A stretch of 64,000 bases of DNA from Isochrysis galbana. Lineage: Eukaryota; Haptophyta; Isochrysidales; Isochrysidaceae. Below, piece after piece: positions 32,501-46,642 of the stretch; position 1 is the stretch's first letter; every line of letters starts with the position of its first letter. The stretch covers positions 1,744,808-1,808,807 of the forward strand of contig CM030939.1 in the NCBI GenBank assembly GCA_018136815.1, read 5' to 3'. A model generated the notes under the pieces. It was not told where the DNA came from, searched no databases, and saw only the letters and a list, made by a program, of their open reading frames with translations. Position numbers and translations under genes: made by a program.

Positions 32501-35500
32501 CGTAGGCGAATGCGCCCTTCATGACGTTGTTGGAATGCAACGCTAGCTGCACATTCATACTCGACGCTTGCTGTGGCTTGCCGGTGGAATCGATGAGGTC
32601 TAACCTATTCGCTCGCTTCCAATGCACGTGAAGGAAGTCCGTGAACAGCGTGATCCCATCGGCGATGCTGGCGCCCTTCAGCTTAAGCACAGCTTGTAGC
32701 GCGGTGATGTGCCTGCGAATCGGGGCGCCTGCCCAAACTGCGCCACTATTGCTGTGTCGTAGCTCAGGCGTCATCGACTGCGCGTGCGGTTCAGCTACCA
32801 TGGCCAGGCCGTCGGTGAGGCTCGGGGCCGCTGTCTCGAACGAGGCAATAGGCGGGACGGAAATAGATAGTCGCTCGGTTCGGAGGCGTTGATTGGCCGC
32901 TGCTAGGGGCGCCTCGCTGAACTGCTGCGCGAAAGCGAGGAACACCCGTGGCTTCCGAGTCGTGTCCTCAAGGATGGGAAGCAAAGTAATGGTATTACGG
33001 AATTTCTTGCCGTCCTTGTCGTAATTCGTGATGGTTACGCAGCAGCGCGAATGGTTCCGAATGGCCTGGACGATGGTCTCGATCGCAGCTACCTCGCTGT
33101 CGTGGCCTTGCAAGAAGCGACAGCTCCGTCCCAACATGTCTCCTGCTGCGAAGCCAGTCAACGACTCGAAAGCAGGATTCACGTGAACAAGCGGCAGGCC
33201 GGGTAGCTGGGCGTCGGAGATCGCGACGGCCGTGTGCTCTGATTGCCAGGCCACGGCAAGCATCCGAAGCCACAAAGAGCGCTGGAGTAAAGTGGAGTGC
33301 AGCGAACCGTCGCCGCCAATCGGTGTTGGAGGTGGAGGCAGTAGGTGCAGCTTCTTGGCGGCATCGACGCTTAGACTGCGGCGTAATTGCTGCATAAGGC
33401 GGCTGCTTTCCGGCGCACGCAGGAAATCCACCCAGTGCTTGGCGACGTCAATCAGGCAGCCACGAATCTCTGCACGAACGCGGCCGGGGGAGTCATCGTC
33501 GGAGCGCTCCTTGCTCGTTCCCGCACTTCTACGCGTCGCCGATGCGTCCCTGCTTGTATCGGAGTCGCTGTCGTTGAGAAAGTCATCGGAGCCCTCGCCG
33601 GGTTCGGGTTCGGAGCCCGCCTCCGATCCCGACTCGTCGCTGTCGTTGGTGTCGCGATCCTCCGATAGGTATCGCGTAGCGAGATCCTGGTATAGCTGGG
33701 GCGCCTGGGGCCACTCCTCATTGATCTGAAGCGCACTGGCTGCGAAGGCGACCACACTGCCGAGGAAGAATCGCCGCATGTAGATTTCGATCTCCATCGC
33801 CGCGTCAGGAAGCTTCAGGAGTCCACGGATCAGCTTTTCATCTTCGACCTGAGCCCACATGGCGCGTGTGTACAAGTCGAACTCGTTCGGCATGAAAAGC
33901 GCGCCGTCGATCGTCTCGGGAGTGTAGCCTAAGCAAGCCAGCATGTCGGCGCGGCAATCGCGGGTCGTGTACTCTTCGTGAGTCTCTGGCAACAACGTGA
34001 TATGTGAGGGGATGTGCCTAAGCACACGTTCAACGCGCGCCAACTTCCTTGGCACAGTGATCGAGTCGGAGAGCGGCACCTGTAGCGCGACGTAGTACTG
34101 AGGGAGGGCCCGACCCGACACAAACATGGGATGCAACGCTAGGAAGTTGTCGAACGGCACGCCGCTCTTGGTGTAGTTCTTGATCTTGACGGTGCACCCC
34201 TTGCCCTCGCGCAGAGCGCGAGATATCTTGGCGATGGTCTCGGGCTCCGTCTCATCTCCTTGCAAGAAACGGCAGTTCTTTCCTAAAACCTCCTCGCGTG
34301 TGTAGCCCGAAAAGTCGACGAACACGTCGTTGCAATATACTAGTGGGTTGCCTGCCGTTGCGAAGTCGCCAACGCACAGCCCGAACTCCATCCTCTCTGC
34401 GACGCCGACCAGAGCGCTCATCCACCCCGCCATCTCCGGGGTCATTATGTGCTCCGTCCAGACGTGACCAAGATCGCCCGGCTCGCCCTCCGAGGCTCCC
34501 ACGATGAGCTCGTCCGCTTCGGGCTTACGCATCACCCGCGGCAGCGTTTGGTAGGCGAGGTGCGCTACGGCGCGCTTTGATTCTTCGGCGATTAGCTCGA
34601 CGAGAACATCGCCTGCAATTGCCTCCGCCCCTGGCACAGCGATGAATTTGGAGTGCACCGCTTGCGCAGCCACTTCGCGCTCAGCGCCAAACATGACTTC
34701 CACCTCCGAGGCCTGCAGGTACAGATCGATGCGTTGCACGTCGTCCTGATCACCCGAGAGCTCACCAAAGCGCTTCGCAGCGCCGTCATCCTGTAGTAGC
34801 GCCCATACGGCGGCCTCGAGGTCGTACATGCAAAGCATCCTCCCAAATGACGTGCTTGCGGCCCGGTAGGCGCGGAGTTGTGCTTGCTGGGCCGCGGAGC
34901 GCGAAGAAAGGGCGTGTCTCGGGTTTGCAGGAACTAGCAAAGTACTAGGGATGGTTGTAGGGAGCAGTGAGATCACGGTCTCTCTTAGGGCAACCTCTCG
35001 TTCGGAGGCGCCTCGAGCCATCGAGACGGCGAGGATAAATCGCGGCTTTCCCTCCGTGTCGTTGACCATGCGGAAGGAGATGTCGTGGTCGAAGCTCGAG
35101 CCATCCTTCGTGTAGTTGGTGATGATGACGTCGCATGGCTCGCCGCTGCGCAGACTTTCCACCATTCGAGTGATCGTATCGGCCTCGGACCTCTCCCCTT
35201 GCAAGAGCCGAGCGCTCTCGCCGATGGCCTCTTCCTTCGCATAGCCCGTCAGATTGCGCCACGCGCGATTGACGAATGTGAGCGGCAAGCCAGGCGTCTC
35301 GTAGTCAGCCATGGATATGGAGACGGGGATGGCCTCAAGTGTGCTTTCGAGGCCCTCCCGCCACGTTTGTCCGCGCTTGACGCGAAGGGCGTTCGCCTCA
35401 AACACGTGTGGGAGGCCTTGGAGTAAGGAAAGGCTCGCCTCACACATCATGAAGTCGGGCAGCATTTCCTCCGCGTATCTCTCGACGTAGCTGTTAGCCG

Positions 35501-38500
35501 CCGCATCCAGCAGCTCCTCCACCTCTGCGTGGTCGAGCTCGTCCACAGAGATCCCCTCTTCGCCGAGCTCGCTCAGCCACTTGCGTGAGTCTCTCGCGGG
35601 CCGGAGCGACTCCGCGAGCCACTTCATTGACGGTTTCGCGCGTGCTTGAAAGTACTCGTCCAGGATCGTGACGCACGCCGGGATGCTAAGCAGAACGCGT
35701 AGCGTCTCGGTCAAGTCTCGGCACCATGAAAGGCGACTGAGGACACGCATGGCCTCCGCCTCGGCGATTTTAAGCAAAATCATGTCGTGGTTCCCCTTGT
35801 ACATCACGTTGTTACCCTCCGATGAGGATGTGAACTCGGATGACGCTCTCGTCAGCCCCGCGCGAAACGTCTCGGCATTGATCGTGCGGCCGGGCTTCTT
35901 TACACAGCTTACGAGCTGGAAGGCCTTGGCGAGTACAGCGTCCTCGTCGGGTAGACAGGCTTCAGGGGACGACTCGGCGGCGGCGCTGGCCTGCGCGCCG
36001 GCGTAGGCCTGAACGATGAAGTGATAGACCGTGGCGTCCACCGCCCACAGCGTCGTCTTTGCTGCGCCCGCCACGATTGTCACGGACGACGTGCAGTCAT
36101 GGAAGACGCCGCCGTCGCATAGCAGCTGCCCGCGCTGGAAGCGCACGACGGTGGCGCGATCGGCGGCCGTCGAGTACACATCTCCTTCTTCGATCACGTA
36201 CAAAAAGTCTGGCGGGTCAGCGATCCGAACAATGGTCTGCCGAGGCATAACAATCTTTTTCCGCATCGCCCTTACCAGCGCCGCGCGGCACGCGGCGCCG
36301 ATGGTCTGGAAATAAAACCCGTCGCCTAGTGCCTGCAAGAGGAACTTGGTCGTGGTTGGGCTCTTCTCTAGGCCGTTTGGTAAGCCCTGTTCCGGGAAAG
36401 CGTCCATCAAGGCGCGGTGGACGACGGTGGCGGGCTTGGTCGTGCACGCGCGTATCAACCCGGGGAGCCGCGCGAGCAAGTCAGCGATGCTTTGGGCGTC
36501 GTATTCCAAGGCGGAGTCGTCGCCTCGCACGTTCTGGACCCCGATGCAGAAGCGATACACGCCGTTGCTGTCGTGGATCGGGAGAAGTGTGAGCAGGTTC
36601 TCAAATTTCTCCCCATCCTTGCGGTAGTTGGTCAGGCACACGTAGCAGTCCTGCCCAGCACGCAAGCTGCGTCCGATGTGCAAAACACTCTGCGCCTCGG
36701 TCTCTGGTCCTTGGAGGAAGCGGCAGTTGTGTCCGAGGATGTCGCGCCGATCGTACCCTGTCAGCTGGCAAAAGGGCTCGCTGACGTAGACCATCGGTGC
36801 GCCGGAGAGCGTCATGTCGCTCAGAACGATGCACGCATCGCTCTCCTCCGCCACCGCAATGAAAGCACTGAGCCAGCCGCCAACGTCCGAAGGAATGTTG
36901 TAGCCCTCCCACATGAGGCCGCTCAGCGAGGGCATCTTTGCGTCTGCTTCGGCGTCGTTAAGGAGGTGGATGGCCGCGTCGAACTCCCCCTTGGAGAGGA
37001 TCGTCGACAGTCCCATCCGCGTGATCCCGCCGATGGCCTCTTCGGCCGCGTCCGTGAGCAACTGTATAAGCTCGTCTTCTGCGAGACGCGAAACGTCGCG
37101 CGGCAGGTTCTCGCGCGCAACCCGCCGGGCTCGGGCCGTCTGCTCCGTCTTGGGTAGCGCGAGTAGGCCACGAACCGACCGGTAGAGATTCAGCCCGCTG
37201 CGCTCACCTTCTGAGCCCAGCTTGGGGAGGACCATCTCGCAAATCTCGTCCACGTCGAGCATGCGGCGGACGCCCTCCGCTCCGCTCTTCATCAAGTCGA
37301 TCCGCGTATTGTTGAGGGCAGTGGAGCAGTATTGCCAGCGCTGCACGGCCTTGCCGACAGCTGGTAGCACGGTTGGCCGGAGCAGTGCCTCCGGCGTCTG
37401 CTTTGGCATCAGCCTCCTCAGCACGGCGGCGGCGTCTTGGGTCGCCTCCGTGGCGGCGACGTTGTCGTAGGAGACGGCTACGTAGAAGCGGCAGGCGCCG
37501 GCTGGCGAGGACACGGGGTGTAGCGTGATATTGTGCTGGAACTTGGACGAGTCGTACTTGTAGTTGATGAGGGTCGTCTCGACCACATCGTGGTGGCGGA
37601 TGGCCGAAGCTAGCGCAAAAATGCCCTCTGGCTCCGTGTCGGGGCCCTGGAGAAAGGAGGAATTGCGGCCGATTGCGGCTTCAGAGGTGTAGCCGGTGAG
37701 CTCGGTCCACGCCTTGTTAACGTAGGCCACAGGCAACCCGGCGATGTCCATGTCGACGAGCAGCACCGCCACGGGCAGGCTGGCCACAGCCTCCTCGAAC
37801 ATTTCGCGCCAGCTCGAGGTGCAGCCCAGCGGATCACGGATGAGCGGCAGCGCCGACCGGTTCTTGCGAAGGGCCTCCCGTCCGTCGTCCGACGTCACGA
37901 AGGAATGCCACGCGGGGACCATGGGCTCACGCAGCGGGTCGGGCCGATTGGACTGCGCAAGCAGCCGCAGGATCTCAAAAGCCTTGGGGTATGTGAGCTT
38001 GACGTGGGCGGTGAAGGAGGCCCATAAGTCGGGCAGCTTGTACATGGCGCGCACGCAGTGCCCGCCCTCATTCGCCTCCAGCCAGCGCATGCAGCTCAGC
38101 TCGAAGATTGCAGCCTCGAGGCGTGAGAGGACATCCGTCGTTGTGCGCATGGACACTTTACTACGGATGAAGCCGTCGGTGAACCGAGCGCCTGTAGTGA
38201 GCTCCGACCGGCCGCCGCCGTTGGGTGTGCCGGCCATTGCGTTGTCGAAGCGCTGTTTGCCTGTGAGGCGCTTGCTCTCGGCTGCCACGTCGGCCCCGTC
38301 CTTGCCAGCGCCCGGAGCCCCGCGTCCGGCACCCAGGCTGCGTCGGACCGTGAGGCCAGAGCGAGACACTCCGCCTGGTGCGCCCGGCTTGCTGTCCTCG
38401 CTGCCTGACCCCTTGAGACCCTGAGGTAGGTTGTCGAACAGCGCTTGGAGAGCCGCCGCCTGCCGCGCACTCTCGTCCCCCCGGCTGGCCAGCTCAGTCT

Positions 38501-41500
38501 GCACGCCGACATAGTAGCGCACTTTGCGCGTGCTGTCGAGCACCGGCCGCATGGCAAGCACGTTCTCGAAGGGCACACCGCTAGCCTTGTAGTTTGTGAT
38601 TCGAACGACGACGTCTTCCGCGTTGCGCAGCGCGTGCAGCAGGGCGCTGACAGACTCGGGCTCGGTGTTCGGCCCCTGTAGCGCGCGGCAGTTCTGGCCG
38701 AGGATATCCTTGGCGGAAAACTCGCAGACGCGGCAGAAGGCGTCGTTCACGTATATCAGGGGGAGCCCCGCAATGGACATGTCGACGAGGGAGACGCTAT
38801 GCCGGCTCTGCTCGGCCCACGTGAGCAGCGCGACCAGGAAGGGCTCCGCGTCGGCCGGCGGCTGGTAGCGCGAGTAGAGCTTGTCGCCAATCGCGCTGCT
38901 CGGCCGTAGGCCCGAGCTGGAGTCGCACACGAGGTCGTGCAGCTGCTGCGACGCCGAGGGGCGCGAGATGAACTGGAGCCACTCTTGCTCCGCCATGGCG
39001 CGCAGCGTCGCCTCGACAAGCCTGTGCACCGCCTGCTCGGCCGACTCGCCCCGCAACGGGCCCTGCCTCGGCTCAAGGTACTTTGCGTACAAGTTGCGGG
39101 CGACCGTCTCGCGGTTGCTGCCACTCAGTTCAAGCGAGTCGTGCACGTCAATGAGCATCCGCAGCTCGTCCGACTTGGGCAGGAAGTTGAGCAGGTGCGC
39201 CTGCGTTGGCTTATGGTACACCGCCATGCGGAACGTGCGCAGCGGGTGGTCGAGGCAGATGGGCCGGAAGAAGTCGGCCACGAGCAGGTGGTACTCGCGC
39301 AGGAAGGCCTTGCTGCCCACGTCGGGTGGGAGCGACCGGCTACCGATTGCGAGCACGCGCGGCTCGAGCGCGAGCGGCTCGAGGTCGGCAACGAACGAGC
39401 AGGGCAGCAGCGCCGCCAGCAGCCGCTGCCGCGCCAGCGCCGTCTCGGGCGCCTCCTCGACGTCGGTGGCGAAGCCGACGACGAAGCGGTAGGCGCTATT
39501 GCTGTCGGTCACCGGGTGCAGCCGGAGCCCGTTGAGGAAGCGCCGCTTGTCTTTGCGGTAGTTGGTCACGACAACACCGGTTGGCCGCCGCTCGCGCACC
39601 GCGTGCACCATCTCGGCGACCATGGCCTCTTCCGTCGCGCTCCCCTGAAGGATGCGGCAGTTCTTGCCAATGAGCTCAGTCTGCATGTAGCCGGTGAGTG
39701 CGACGAAGGCCGGGTTCACGTAGACCATCGGCAGTCCTGGTGCCTGCGCGTCGCAGACGACAACGGGCGCGGCCAGCTCATCGAAGACGGCCTGTGCGTG
39801 AGCGAGCAGCCCGCCGCCCGCTTCGGGCGACCGTAGCCCGTGCGGGATACCCCTCCAGAGCTCGCCCTTGCGCATCAGCTCAACGAGCTGCCGGCAGTGC
39901 ACCGAGCGCAGGAAGCTGGGGAAGGCTTCGCGTAGGAAAGCGGCTCGGATCACTGCGGCCTGCGTGTCGACCACGTCGATCACCGCCTGCGCGTCCACCA
40001 TCTCGGCGACGTGCGCGCCTAGCATCAGCTCGTACATCTCGATGGCGCGGTCGATCTGCGCGGTGCCCTCGAGCACGTGCATCAGCGCCACGTCGCGCAG
40101 CATCTTGAGCCGGTTGGTGTCGGCTTTTCGGTCCGTCTGCTTCAGGAAGGTCTGTAGGTGGCGCAGCACATCTGCCGACGGGTGGACGAGCAGCTGCTCA
40201 AGCACGTGCTCCATCTCGCACGCCCAACGGCAGCACGTGAGGGCCGACTCCCACGCGGCGAGATCGTCGGGCGCACGGTCAACGAGGAACGCCTCCTCGC
40301 TGGCGGCGCTGATGCCCGTGCGCGTGGGCGCCACCCACACCGAGCCGTCGTTGCGCACGGGGACATAGCTGCCGTCGAAGACGCCGTCACCGTCGCCGAG
40401 CTTCGACACATCCAATTCCTTGAGCTGCTTGCGCGAGCGCAGCTCCTCCTTCTCCTCCTCGAGCATGCGCTGCTGGGCCTGCTTCTTGCATGTCTCGATC
40501 ATCTTCCATTTCTCCAGGCGGAAGGTGCTCTCAAGCGTGAGCAGCTGCTGCGTGGCCGCCTTCTCTTCCTGCGCCGCCGACTTGGCATGCCGGTCGGCCA
40601 GCTTGTCAAAGGCCATCTTGTGCTGCTTGAGCATCTTGGAGATGGCGGTATTGGCATCGCCGCCCAGCGAGACGTGCAAGAACTTCTTCTGCCACGTCTC
40701 CAGCTCCTCCTCCTCTAGCGCGTCCGCCTTGGCGCGCCAGTCGGCGGCCTGGCTGTGCCAGCCATTGTCGGCCAGCCGCTTCGCGTTCTCACGGTACGTG
40801 ATCAGCGTCTGCGACGGCTTGTACCGATGGCGGGTCAGGTCGGGCGGCAGCTCGACGTCCTCCTGCGCGGTCGCCTTGGTGATCATCTCGACGAGGTGCT
40901 GCATCTCGTCGGCTTGCTGCTGCTGCAACCGATCCCTCTCCTCCTGCCTCAGCCGGTTCGCCACGGCGGCGTCGGCTGCGATCTTCTGGGTGAGCTCCGC
41001 GCGTCGGTTCTTCTGACCGTGCTCGACCGCCCAAAGCCGCTGCGCAAGCAGCTTCTCCTCCCTTGCCTTGCGCTCCGAGTTCTTCTTCTCGCGGATCTCT
41101 TGGATCCGCTTGGCCAGATCGCGCGCCTCGTCTTGGAAGCCCAGACGCGTCAGCACACGCCGCTCCTCGATGAGCTCATCGAGCGTCTGCTCACGCTCCG
41201 AGTCGACCATCACCGCCTTGCGCACCTTGGAGCGGCGCAGTGACGCCGCGCTCGTCGGGTCGTCGCTCTCCTCGCGCTTCTTCTCCTGCCTGTACGCCTT
41301 GACCGCCTCAGACACCTTGGAGCGTGCGGCTGCCGCAATGTCACGCCGCGCGCGCTCCATCGATGTGCCGTCCATCTGGCCGTGCACAAACGTCTGGAAG
41401 GTCTCGGAGAGCCGCTTGTTCTCTACGCAAGGAGCAGATTGGCGGGGGGTGGGGGTGGGGGGCGAAGGGGCCGGGGAAGCGAAGCTGGCTGAAGTGCTGT

Positions 41501-42028
41501 GCTGTGCGGCGCCGCGGCCTCGCTCCACCTCACTGCTCTTTTCCGCGCGCGCTCACCTTCCTGCGACGCGCGCTCGGCCGCGTACGACTTGATGCCCATG
41601 ACGATGCCCTGCGTGCTCTCCTGGGCGGACGGGGGCAGCCGCGAAGCCGGCGTGGCGGCAGCAGTGAGAGGACAGATCGCGGAAGCTGACGTGCCGCGGG
41701 TGCATCTTTCAACCGAGGCGAGGCCAGCGCCAAGTGTGCACCCGCTCTGTCCCTCCGTCCCCCTCCCCCCCCCCCGCACCCTCCCCTTCCCTCCCTCCCC
41801 CTCTCCCTCTGCTTGTGCGTGCGTGGGCCGAGCTCTCTCTACCCCCCCCCCCCCGCCCGCCCTCCCCCCTCTCCTTTCCTCTTCCCCCCTCTCCCTCAGT
41901 CCTCCCACACACACACACACACACACACACATTCCCCCCCCTCTCTCCGCCGCCGTCTCCCTCCCTCTTCCCCCCTCTCTCTCCCTCAGTCCAACCCCCC
42001 CACCCTCTCTTCCCCCCCCCCCCAACCA

Positions 42029-42091
<63 letters not shown>

Positions 42092-42244
42092 CTCTACCTC
42101 TCTCTGGCTCTCTCTCCCTCTCTCTCTCACCTTCTCCTGCTTTCGCCTGCTCTCCTCGCGGAGCCGCCCACGCTCCTCCACCTCGGCACTGCGCTCTGGG
42201 CCGCTGAATGAGGTGCGGCGAGGAGCGATGGCCGAGCGCGACAT
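29508..42244 (-). CDS. Giant RGS-LOV photoreceptor with eight LOV domains and a cyclic-nucleotide-binding domain
   Basis: Exons 42244-42131, 41620-41557 and 41422-29508 join in phase to 4030 residues. The introns have GTGAG donors and CAG/TAG acceptors; the first holds CA and CT microsatellites. Order: coiled coil (1-420), then eight units each of an RGS-like helical segment followed by a LOV/PAS domain. Adduct-site positions (GxNCRxLQG) are Cys648, Cys971, Ser1314, Cys1626, Ala2130, Cys2443, Cys2827 and Cys3286. A cNMP-binding domain lies at about 1757-1865 between LOV4 and the fifth RGS-like segment. A disordered tail has a polyproline tract at about 3687-3774. LOV domains bind flavin and form a light-driven Cys adduct; RGS domains act on G-alpha proteins. 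The closest architecture I know is helmchrome, an RGS/LOV protein found in brown-algal flagella, but that has fewer domains. LOV and CNB calls are firm; RGS calls are by pattern (e.g. LYQTYVKPEI, then DIWQDFI). Confidence 0.9.
41621..42130 (-). other. First intron of the giant LOV gene, CA/CT microsatellites
   Basis: 510 nt between exon 1 (ends GAGAAG) and exon 2. It contains (CA)n at about 41910-41932 and 42031-42090 with C-runs and CT tracts. Frames across it are low complexity. Confidence 0.75.
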
Positions 42245-44002
<1,758 letters not shown>

Positions 44003-44128
44003 GGCGTGAAACAAGGGCCCTTATCCCTTATTTCACGCCTAGTCTACGCGACGGCCGATCGTGAATCCAGACCCTTATTTTCGAAGAGCAAGGTCTCGCG
44101 TTTCGAAAAATGAATGCAGAGTCTGCAT
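44003..44128. repeat. Cluster of three palindromes
   Basis: 44003-44039 is a 15-bp stem with one mismatch and a 7-nt loop (GGCGTGAAACAAGGG against CCCTTATTTCACGCC). 44079-44108 has TTTCGAA and TTCGAAA arms. 44114-44128 is ATGCAGAGTCTGCAT. They follow one another within 126 bp outside any gene. A role as terminator, element end or protein site cannot be decided. Confidence 0.55.
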
Positions 44129-44517
44129 CAACAACAAACACCAGGGTTGACAAGAGGGGGTCGAAATCAAGACCCCACAAGCAACTTTTTTTTTTGCGGA
44201 GCAACCCCCCTCCTCCCCCCCCCCCCCCCCCCCCCTCTCCCCTCTTCGCTCCGCCGATGGAGCCCTCTCCCTCTCCCCTCTCTCCCTCTCCGCCGATGGA
44301 GCCGCGCCAACGGAAGAGGGAAGAGGCGCAAGCGCAACGATCCCACGCCGATCACGGCGTGGAGGCTCGGGGAGGAAATGAGCGTCACTCTGCACTCTGC
44401 GTGTGTGCATCCGCGCCGGGACTAAGGCGTGGAACTAGATACCCAGATATCAGATATCTAGATATCTACCTATCTAGGCCGCTGTTTCACTATCTCTACC
44501 TAGGTGGATAGCGGAAA
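44129..44517. other. Intergenic with C-run and GATATC repeats
   Basis: A run of about 25 C near 44210-44235, then AGATATC-type short repeats at 44445-44480 just before the next retroelement. No gene seen. Confidence 0.4.
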
Positions 44518-44900
44518 AACTATTGTTATAGTTTGACCTATGGAGCGTGCCGCGACCGCTCCCGAGCCTCAGGCGACCCTCGCCAGTGCGCCCCACCTGG
44601 GACGCCCCACGCCGCCTGAGGCTGTCGCATCCGCGATCGACCTTTTTGTTTTAGAAGTTGTTTGCGTTTCTATGTTCCCTCCTTGCAGGCTAGCCACGAG
44701 TCACCGTCGCAGGGTCCTACATTCGTCCATTCGCCCTTGTTGCCCTCGCCTCCTTTGTCGCCTCCCTTGTCGCCTGCTTGCCCCTCACCTGGCTTACCTC
44801 CTTGCGTGCTCCTCGCGTTTTAGGCGAAGTCGCGCGTTCAGGTATCGCCGGTGCAAGGAACCGCCCCCTTGCGTGACCCTGATTCCCCCTCAGGTGTTGG
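44518..44900 (+). mobile_element. Hairpin-start retroelement, 5' end (copy 4)
   Basis: Hairpin AACTATTGTTATAGTT at 44518-44533, 6 nt, ATG at 44540 opening MERAATAPEPQAT. From 44630 it matches, in inverted orientation, the 5' region of the LINE remnant at 26131-26420, including CCTCCTTGCAGGCTAG. It is the link between the hairpin family and a LINE that still has reverse transcriptase motifs. Confidence 0.65.
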
Positions 44901-45103
44901 CCGTTGGATTATACCGTGGCGCTATTTTACTTCGGTCTTCATCAAATCACTTAAGGGTTTTCGAAAGATTCCCTCCTTATTCCTGTGCGTAACTGTCGCC
45001 CCCGTCGGATCGTCCGTCGCCCCGTCGCTCTCTTGTCGGCATTCTCTTCCTTGTTCGATCTGTCAGCGGGTTCCTGTGCGTTCCGTGATAGGGATACGTT
45101 AGT

Positions 45104-46201
45104 GTGGAGAGTGTTGACGTGAGTGTAGTGTCATCTCGTCGGTCCATCGGCCCCGGACCGTCTGTCGTCTGTCGTTCTTCGTTCGTCGCTCTCGTTCTCG
45201 TTCTCGTTCCCGTTCTCGTCCCTCGTTCTCAACACTACCTCAATACCAAACCCCACCAATCCCTCAGCCTCCGCCTATCCATCCCGACCCTCCCAGCCAT
45301 GTCCGCTCTGTCGTCGCGCTCGCCCTCGCCCAAGCCCGTCCTCCCGCCTTTCTCTGCTGAGGAGGTGGTCCAGCCCGTCATTGGCCACCCCCCAACTTCC
45401 GCCGCGCCTCTCGCCGCTTCCCTTCCGTCCCCTCTGTTCCCATCTGAGGCAGTGGTAACCTCGGATCCGTCAGGTGAAGAATCCAAGTCGACGCGTCCCG
45501 TGCCGGGCCCGCCAAAGGGGCCCAAGGCCCCTCCTCCTGCAGAAGCGGGCCTCCTGCCCGCTCTGCCCACCACCACTCCCGAAGACCGCGCCTCCTCAGA
45601 GGCCGAGCTCGCGGCTACCACCGTCTTTCACCCATTCGAGGCCGGCGCCGCGCCTCCATCACCACCCCCATCGCCCTCCAATGCTGTGGAGAGCGGGCAT
45701 GAGCCCGCTCTCACTGAAATCTGCATGGAAGAGGCTGTTGAGGCATATCCCCCACCCTCGGAGGCGGATGAGGCCGTCCCACCGTTGCCATCGGACTCGG
45801 AGGGGGCCTACGAGCCCTACCGAGCCACCCTCGATCGTGTCGCCGCGGTCCCGACCGCCCCACGCCCTCGCGTCTTGGCAGAAGATGCGCCCGGAATCAC
45901 AATTCCCAACCCTCACCGCCATTTCGCACCGGGCCACACCTTCTCACCGCCGTCGGCTCCGACAGAGCTGTCGGCGCCCAGTCCCGTGGAGCAGCACTAC
46001 ATGGAGCTGATGAAGGCCATGGCCGAGCAATTCTCGCAACAGCTATCTGCGATAGCTATGGCCGTCGAGCGCGAAAGGGCCCCACCGTCGGCCAATGGCC
46101 GCCAGGAGCCTGCCCGCTACCCCCCGGGTACTCCACTCGAGAATACGGGAGGGACCTACCCCCCGCCGCCTCTGCCCGCGTTGGCCTGCTTCTCGCTCTG
46201 A
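45104..46201 (+). pseudogene. Retroelement ORF (gag/ORF1-like), disordered, truncated
   Basis: The likely start is the ATG at 45300 (MSALSSRSPSPKP), since the frame before it is GTTCTC repeats. The first 240 residues are Pro/Ala/Glu-rich and disordered. The end is a short coiled coil (VEQHYMELMKAMAEQFSQQL), as seen in some retroelement ORF1 or gag proteins. The frame is cut at about 46174 by a 5'-truncated SINE-like element, and no reverse transcriptase follows. The leader has an inverted copy at 27.85-28.17 kb, so it is repetitive. Function is not identified with confidence. Confidence 0.4.
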
Positions 46202-46642
46202 CCAACCCCTCCTCCCCCTGGCCCCCCCTGATCAGGAGCCCCCAGCCAGCTCCTGTCGACCGGCAGGGGCTCGAGAGCCAGCGAGGGAGAGACAGGAGGG
46301 GCCAGGGCCATGCCCCAGCCTCACCTGCCCCCTGAGCTGTGCTCCTAGGCCCCTGCAGGCCTCCTGGGGACCTGAAGAGGGGCCGCAGGCGCGCGCCATG
46401 GGCCAGAGCCGCAGGGAAGAGAGGAGGAAAAGGGAAGAGGGAGGGGAGGGGGGAGTGGCAGCTCTCCCCTCCGGCGTTTACGTGTCTTCTCGCCCCGTTT
46501 GGGTAAGAGAAGACGGGGGCACCAGAACCAAGAGGGAAGGGCCGCGGACACCTGGCTCGTCAGGCATGGCGGGATTCCGGGACGGAAAAGTTGTGTCCAA
46601 TTAGCTAGTGGGGTTGGCTAGGACATAACATTAATTATTTTA
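46174..46642 (+). mobile_element. 5'-truncated SINE-like element, tail type B
   Basis: Nearly identical to 56582-57268 but lacking its first 177 bp and an internal 219-bp block (56956-57174 there). The ends of that block share CGG, which fits a microhomology deletion. The 3' end reads ...TATAACATTAATTATTTTA-like sequence. 5' truncation is typical of target-primed reverse transcription. Confidence 0.7.

Noticed and set aside
30202..39836. Several long plus-strand frames antisense to the giant LOV gene
   Set aside because: High GC opens antisense frames; the minus strand shows repeated conserved domains and these do not.
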